Below, in pieces: positions 8,287-11,434 of a DNA stretch of 11,434 nt. Within the stretch, counting starts at the first letter, position 1; each line of letters starts with the position of its first letter. Both the position numbers and the translations under genes were made by a program. This stretch comes from Desulfobulbaceae bacterium (GTDB lineage Bacteria; Desulfobacterota; Desulfobulbia; Desulfobulbales; Desulfobulbaceae): positions 1-11,434 of the forward strand of contig JALVAI010000102.1 of NCBI GenBank assembly GCA_027011235.1, written 5' to 3'. The notes under the pieces are model-generated. The model ran no database searches and was not told the origin of the DNA. It saw only the letters and a list, made by a program, of their open reading frames with translations.

Positions 8287-8334
8287 ACGTTGTCCTGGTT
8301 TGCCGGGATTTCACCGGATGAGCTGAAGTCTTTT

Positions 8335-8362
8335 CGGCAACCTTCCCCTGGGAAGGTTGCCG
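8335..8362 (+). terminator. Rho-independent terminator of the PBP/TPR/coiled-coil cluster
   Basis: CGGCAACCTTCC (8335-8346) pairs perfectly with GGAAGGTTGCCG (8351-8362) around a CCTG loop, a 12-bp GC-rich stem. ATTTTGGTTT follows. It lies 48 bp after the coiled-coil stop codon. The minus strand has no T-run after the stem, so it acts in the plus direction. Confidence 0.88.
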
Positions 8363-8417
8363 ATTTTGGTTTATGGCCGTCTGTTACCCCATTGATTGCC
8401 ATTGATCTGTGTGTATC

Positions 8418-9446
8418 ATGAAAGCCCAGCTGTTGAAACAGTGTGCCCCTGTTACCGCCACCTCCGAACCTCTCGAGTTCTGCGAGGTGGAAATACCCGA
8501 GCCGGGTCCGGGAGAGGTGCTGCTTCGCATCCATGCCTGCGGGGTCTGTCATACCGAACTGGATGAAATAGAGGGCCGGACCCCACCGCCGGTATTTCCG
8601 GTTATTCCCGGTCATCAAGTGGTGGCAAGGGTTGCCGCCCTGGGTGAGGGGGTCAGCCGGTACCAGCTGCATGATCGGGTCGGGGTTGCCTGGATATTTT
8701 CCGCTTGCGGCCACTGTTCCTTCTGCCGTTCGGGGGTGGAGAATCTCTGTCCGGAATTTACGGCCACCGGCCGCGATGTCCATGGCGGTTATGCCGAATA
8801 TATGATCGCCAGGCAGGGGTTTATCTATTCCCTGCCCGAGGAACTGTCCGATATTCAGGCAGCGCCGCTTCTCTGTGGTGGCGCCATTGGATACCGTTCC
8901 CTTAATCTGAGCGGCCTTGAAAATGGACAAATCCTGGGGCTGACCGGTTTTGGCGGTAGCGGCCATCTGGTTTTGCAGATGGTGCGGCACCGTTTTCCGG
9001 ACAGTACCGTCTTTGTCTTTGCCCGCAGTGAGAGCCAGCAGCGTTTTGCCCTTGCCCTTGGCGCTTCCTGGGCCGGGAGGAGTGATCAGCGCCCGCCGGA
9101 GTTGATGCATGCCGTAATCGACACCACCCCGGCCTGGAAGCCGGTCGTCGATGCCCTGCCATTCCTGCGTCCCGGCGGACGTCTGGTTATCAATGCCATC
9201 CGCAAGGAGGACCGGGACAGGAAGCAACTGCTGCGGCTGGAGTATGAGAAGCACCTCTGGCGGGAGAAGGAGATAAAAACAGTGGCAAATGTCTGTCGTG
9301 AGGATGTGCGCGCATTTCTCCGGCTGGCTGCTGCAATGAACATTACACCAAAGGTTACCTGTTATCCGCTTGCCCATGCCAATACCGCCCTGCGGGAATT
9401 ACAGCAGGGTTCCTTCCAGGGGGCCAAGGTGCTGACCATGATCTGA
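8418..9446 (+). CDS. Zinc-dependent alcohol dehydrogenase, AdhA/CAD-type medium-chain dehydrogenase
   Basis: A 342-residue cytosolic NAD(P)-dependent alcohol/aldehyde oxidoreductase. Numbered from ATG 8418, catalytic-zinc ligands are Cys44 (in CGVCHTELD), His66 (in PGHQVVARV) and Cys153 (in LLCGGAIGYR). The structural-zinc lobe has Cys97, Cys100, Cys103 and Cys111 (CGHCSFC...C). The Rossmann motif is GLTGFGGSGH (174-183). Gln follows His66 where classical ADHs have Glu; I recall the same GHQ in AdhA/CAD2-like members, so it is not a defect. A GTG three codons earlier (8409) is an alternative start; ATG is preferred because MKA is the usual beginning of the family. No Shine-Dalgarno is clear for either. 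It starts 55 bp after a strong terminator, so it needs its own promoter, which I could not identify. Substrate is unknown; neighbours give no clue. Confidence 0.93.
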   Translation: MKAQLLKQCAPVTATSEPLEFCEVEIPEPGPGEVLLRIHACGVCHTELDEIEGRTPPPVFPVIPGHQVVARVAALGEGVSRYQLHDRVGVAWIFSACGHCSFCRSGVENLCPEFTATGRDVHGGYAEYMIARQGFIYSLPEELSDIQAAPLLCGGAIGYRSLNLSGLENGQILGLTGFGGSGHLVLQMVRHRFPDSTVFVFARSESQQRFALALGASWAGRSDQRPPELMHAVIDTTPAWKPVVDALPFLRPGGRLVINAIRKEDRDRKQLLRLEYEKHLWREKEIKTVANVCREDVRAFLRLAAAMNITPKVTCYPLAHANTALRELQQGSFQGAKVLTMI

Positions 9447-9633
9447 TCTCTGTACAGGTTTTTTCGATTTTTTCCAGGTCCATAAATATTGACAAAGATG
9501 GCGATGTCGCCTAACTGTTGTCACCACTTTTCACCATTTTTTCCATTCTCATCTTTTTTGATTGGCGACACGGACCGATGATTTATCGGCATCCGCATCG
9601 ATATTTTTTGCTGGTACAGGAGGATATGGCTTT
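9447..9633. other. 187-bp gap with alternative small hairpins upstream of the hydrolase
   Basis: No gene is seen. CCGAT-GATTT-ATCGG (9575-9589) is a 5-bp hairpin. The overlapping CGATG (9576-9580) can instead pair with CATCG (9596-9600), which is followed directly by ATATTTTTT. The second arrangement resembles a weak intrinsic terminator for the dehydrogenase gene or an attenuator in the hydrolase leader. AGGAGGA at 9618-9624 is the hydrolase ribosome binding site. Confidence 0.3.
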
Positions 9634-10221
9634 ATGACCGTTGAGAAAGAGATAATCGTTGGCCCCTGTAAGCTGCGTATTCTCGAGACCGGAGAAACAG
9701 GAAGGGATATTGTTTTGCTGCATGGATTAAAATTCACTGCCCAGACCTGGCAGGAAACCTCCACCCTGGACACCCTTGCCGACAATGGCTGTCATGCTGT
9801 CGCCATTGACATGCCTGGATTTGGCAAATCAGGCAGTTGCCAGGAGGAAACCGCCAATGTACTGCGGGGTGTTATCGAGCAGGAAACCGCTGGCAAGCCT
9901 GTCCTGCTCGGCCCATCCATGGGTGGACGCATTGCCATGGAGTTTGCCCTTGATTACCCTGAGCATGTCGGCGCCCTGATTCTGGTCGGTGCGGTCGGCA
10001 TCAAGGAAAACCGGAAGCGGCTTGCCAGGATAAAGGTGCCGACACTGCTTGTCTGGGGCGGTGAAGACCAGATCTCGCCCCTTGCCGACAGCGAGATCCT
10101 GCTTGCCAACATTTCCGGCAGCAGCCGGGTGGTCCTTGACGGGGCGCCCCATCCCTGTTATCTCGATCAACCGGAAGAGTTCCATCGGGCAATACTGGAT
10201 TTTCTCGCCTCGTTGTCGTGA
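9634..10221 (+). CDS. Alpha/beta hydrolase, ABHD14/CIB-like
   Basis: A 195-residue cytosolic serine hydrolase. ATG 9634 is chosen because AGGAGGA lies 9 nt upstream; the same frame is open 24 codons earlier, but that stretch is not protein-like. The fold markers are complete: an HGLKF oxyanion loop (30-34), nucleophile Ser95 in LLGPSMGG, Asp145 in WGGEDQISP and His173 in GAPHPCYLD. The pattern LLHGLKFTAQTWQ, the AVAIDMPGFGKS strand-turn and the C-terminal HPCYLDQPEEFH are, from memory, strikingly like mammalian ABHD14B (CCG1-interacting factor B), which is also about 200 residues with a minimal lid. ABHD14B has been reported to act as a protein lysine deacetylase using CoA; that activity should not be carried over without tests. 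The gene stands alone between the dehydrogenase and topB, and its stop codon abuts a palindromic insertion element. Fold and catalytic triad are confident; substrate is unknown. Confidence 0.9.
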   Translation: MTVEKEIIVGPCKLRILETGETGRDIVLLHGLKFTAQTWQETSTLDTLADNGCHAVAIDMPGFGKSGSCQEETANVLRGVIEQETAGKPVLLGPSMGGRIAMEFALDYPEHVGALILVGAVGIKENRKRLARIKVPTLLVWGGEDQISPLADSEILLANISGSSRVVLDGAPHPCYLDQPEEFHRAILDFLASLS

Positions 10222-10401
10222 AAATAAATTCTGATTACCATCAACCCTCAGAAACAAGGGATACCATCGCTTGGTGGGATTAAACAAAGAGAACCTCTCT
10301 GCGTAACAGGTGAATTTTATGTCAAATCAAGTAGCGGATACCGAGCGATGTTATCCCTGATACGGCTTTACTGAGCTTCGGTGGTAATCAGGAAATAAAT
10401 T
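10222..10401. repeat. Exact 9-bp direct repeat AAATAAATT bracketing the palindrome
   Basis: Copies are at 10222-10230 and 10393-10401. The left copy starts on the base after the hydrolase stop codon. The right copy is separated from the terminal inverted repeat by one G. The AT-rich content lowers its statistical weight, but its placement at both ends of the inverted repeat makes a target-site duplication the simplest reading. Confidence 0.6.
10231..10391. mobile_element. MITE-like palindromic element with 9-bp flanking direct repeats
   Basis: The left arm (10231-10275) and right arm (10340-10391) are inverted copies. The outer 10 bp, CTGATTACCA / TGGTAATCAG, match exactly. CTCAG recurs at the same offset, and the inner block GGGATACCATCGCTTGGT pairs with ACCGAGCGATGTTATCCC at 16 of 18 positions. 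The right arm has 7 extra bases between blocks. A 64-nt centre has no significant frame; a 13-codon ORF from 10319 is not convincing. AAATAAATT occurs on both sides (10222-10230 and 10393-10401, one G apart from the right end), consistent with a 9-bp target duplication. No transposase is present, so it would be non-autonomous. The repeat structure is directly visible; mobility is inferred. Confidence 0.65.
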
Positions 10402-10410
10402 GTAAACAAT

Positions 10411-10432
10411 AAAAAAAACCGGCATGGCCGGT
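10411..10432 (-). terminator. Possible minus-strand intrinsic terminator between the palindrome and topB
   Basis: Read on the minus strand, ACCGGC-CAT-GCCGGT (10432-10418) is a 6-bp GC-rich stem with a 3-nt loop, followed by T8 (10418-10411 in complement, first T shared with the stem end) and ATT. It would stop transcription entering from the topB side. No minus-strand gene is visible, and on the plus strand the stem lacks a T-run, so its purpose is unclear. Confidence 0.35.
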
Positions 10433-10449
10433 CAAGCGGAATACTGTCC

Positions 10450-11434
10450 ATGGGAAAAACACTTATCATTGCCGAGAAGCCAAGCGTTGCCGCTGATATC
10501 GTCAAGGCCCTGCCCGGCAGATTCAAGAAAACCAGGACCCATTTTGAAGGTGAGGATTACATAGTCTCCTATGCCATCGGTCACCTGGTCTCCATCGCCT
10601 ATCCGGAAGAGATCAACCCCGAATTCAAGAAATGGTCTCTGGACAATCTTCCCATCCTGCCGTCTCCTTTTCCGCTGACAGTGCTGCCGGGGACAAAATC
10701 CCAGTTTAATGCCCTTGCCAAATTGATCCGGAGAAGGGACGTTGATGTCATTGTCAACGGCTGTGATGCCGGTCGGGAAGGGGAGCTGATTTTCAAGTAT
10801 ATCCTGAAACTGGCTTCCACCCGTTCCGTGGCGGGAAAATCCATCCGCCGCCTGTGGCTGCAGTCCATGACCTTAAACGCCATTCGTGAGGGGCTGGCAA
10901 ACCTCCGGGACAATGAAGAGATGCTGCCTCTTGAGGAGACGGCCCTCTGCCGGTCGGAAGCGGACTGGCTGATCGGGATAAACGCCACCAGGGCGTTGAC
11001 CTGTTATAATTCACGTTTTGGCGGCTTTCGCAAAACACCCTGCGGCCGGGTGCAGACCCCTACCCTTTCCATGCTGGTACAGCGGGAGGCGGAGCGCAGG
11101 GCCTTTGTACCCACCGATTATTTTGAACTGCATGGAGAATTTCACTGCCAGGATGTTCAATACGAGGGCATCTGGATCGATCCCGATTTCAAAAAGGATC
11201 CGGACCGGCCCCACGCCAGGAAGAACCGGTTGTGGGAGGAAGAAAAGGCCAGGGCCATTATTGAAAAATGCAGGGGCAGGGAGGCAAGGGTTGAGGAGAG
11301 CGGCAAAAAATCGACCCAGAGCTCGCCGCCGCTCTATGATCTTACCCTGCTGCAGCGGGAGGCCAACAGCCGCTTCGGCTTTTCCGCCAAAAATACCCTT
11401 GGCCTGGCCCAGGCCCTGTATGAGCGCCATAAGC
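10450..11434 (+). CDS. topB: Type IA DNA topoisomerase, TopB (topoisomerase III)-like (5' part; 3' end outside window)
   Basis: The frame is open from ATG 10450 to the edge: 328 codons plus one base. The enzyme relaxes or decatenates DNA by cutting one strand and passing another through. The Toprim domain begins at once, with TLIIAEKPSVA (Glu9, the metal/acid residue) and GCDAGREGELIF (Asp106 and Glu110). The DAGREGE form rather than DxDREGE is familiar in many TopB-like proteins. Next come RLWLQSMT, the helix-rich ALCRSEADWLIGINATRAL region and CGRVQTPTLSMLVQREAE, all conserved in the family. The nucleophilic Tyr (in a YPRTDS-type motif) and any zinc fingers would lie just past the edge, after FGFSAKNTLGLAQALYE. 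There is only a weak Shine-Dalgarno-like CGGA. Its upstream region is filled by the MITE-like element and a hairpin. TopB is preferred over TopA because of the AEKPS start and the GRVQTPTL context; a plasmid-type TraE topoisomerase is less likely. Confidence 0.93.
   Translation, partial: MGKTLIIAEKPSVAADIVKALPGRFKKTRTHFEGEDYIVSYAIGHLVSIAYPEEINPEFKKWSLDNLPILPSPFPLTVLPGTKSQFNALAKLIRRRDVDVIVNGCDAGREGELIFKYILKLASTRSVAGKSIRRLWLQSMTLNAIREGLANLRDNEEMLPLEETALCRSEADWLIGINATRALTCYNSRFGGFRKTPCGRVQTPTLSMLVQREAERRAFVPTDYFELHGEFHCQDVQYEGIWIDPDFKKDPDRPHARKNRLWEEEKARAIIEKCRGREARVEESGKKSTQSSPPLYDLTLLQREANSRFGFSAKNTLGLAQALYERHK

Noticed and set aside
8613..8618. GHQ instead of GHE next to the zinc-binding His in the dehydrogenase, considered as a lost catalytic residue
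   Set aside because: Gln at this position is, to my knowledge, common in AdhA/CAD2-type enzymes, and all zinc ligands are present.
7989..9377. 462-codon minus-strand open frame across the coiled-coil end, terminator and dehydrogenase
   Set aside because: It crosses a strong terminator and two well-supported plus-strand genes, and its product is low-complexity (Ser-rich) where it opposes the coiled coil.
9489..9517. Perfect -35 box TTGACA upstream of the hydrolase
   Set aside because: At 16-18 bp spacing there is no acceptable -10 (best is TAACTG, 2/6), so I do not call a promoter.
10319..10360. 13-codon ORF (ATG 10330 or upstream GTG) inside the palindromic element, considered as a leader peptide or small toxin
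   Set aside because: Weak ribosome binding site, overlap with the inverted repeat arm and no hydrophobic or regulatory codon pattern.

Overview
The window looks like chromosomal DNA of a Gram-negative (diderm) bacterium. Two predicted outer-membrane lipoproteins, a lytic transglycosylase and a class A penicillin-binding protein all point to an outer membrane and a thin peptidoglycan layer. Gene style (moderate GC, several starts without a clear Shine-Dalgarno, a very long PBP1A-like protein, TPR and coiled-coil envelope proteins) would suit a Desulfobulbales-type desulfobacterium. That placement is an impression, not something the sequence proves.

Layout. Bases 1-964 (minus strand) hold the N-terminal 321 codons of an MltD-type lytic transglycosylase lipoprotein that runs off the left edge. 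A 628-bp AT-rich gap (965-1592) separates it from a divergent plus-strand cluster. That cluster has an 1142-residue bifunctional class A PBP (1593-5021), a 301-bp spacer, a 622-residue TPR lipoprotein (5323-7191) and, 24 bp later, a 356-residue membrane-anchored coiled-coil protein (7216-8286). A strong intrinsic terminator (8335-8362) closes the cluster. Three further plus-strand genes follow: a zinc-dependent alcohol dehydrogenase of the AdhA/CAD type (8418-9446), a small alpha/beta hydrolase resembling ABHD14/CIB (9634-10221), and a type IA topoisomerase of the TopB kind (10450 to beyond the right edge).

How it fits together. The left two thirds is a cell-wall neighbourhood: a murein hydrolase facing a murein synthase, then a TPR lipoprotein and a coiled-coil protein long enough to reach across much of the periplasm. 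The PBP carries about 250-300 extra residues inside its transpeptidase domain. I propose, as inference only, that the lipoprotein and coiled-coil protein work with this PBP, much as LpoA/LpoB and CpoB work with the E. coli PBPs. The right third is metabolic and housekeeping genes with no evident link to the wall genes.

The clearest non-coding discovery is a 161-bp palindromic element (10231-10391) between the hydrolase and topB. It has long imperfect terminal inverted repeats and exact 9-bp AT-rich direct repeats on both sides, as expected of a MITE-like insertion. I found no tRNA, rRNA, CRISPR array or transposase gene.
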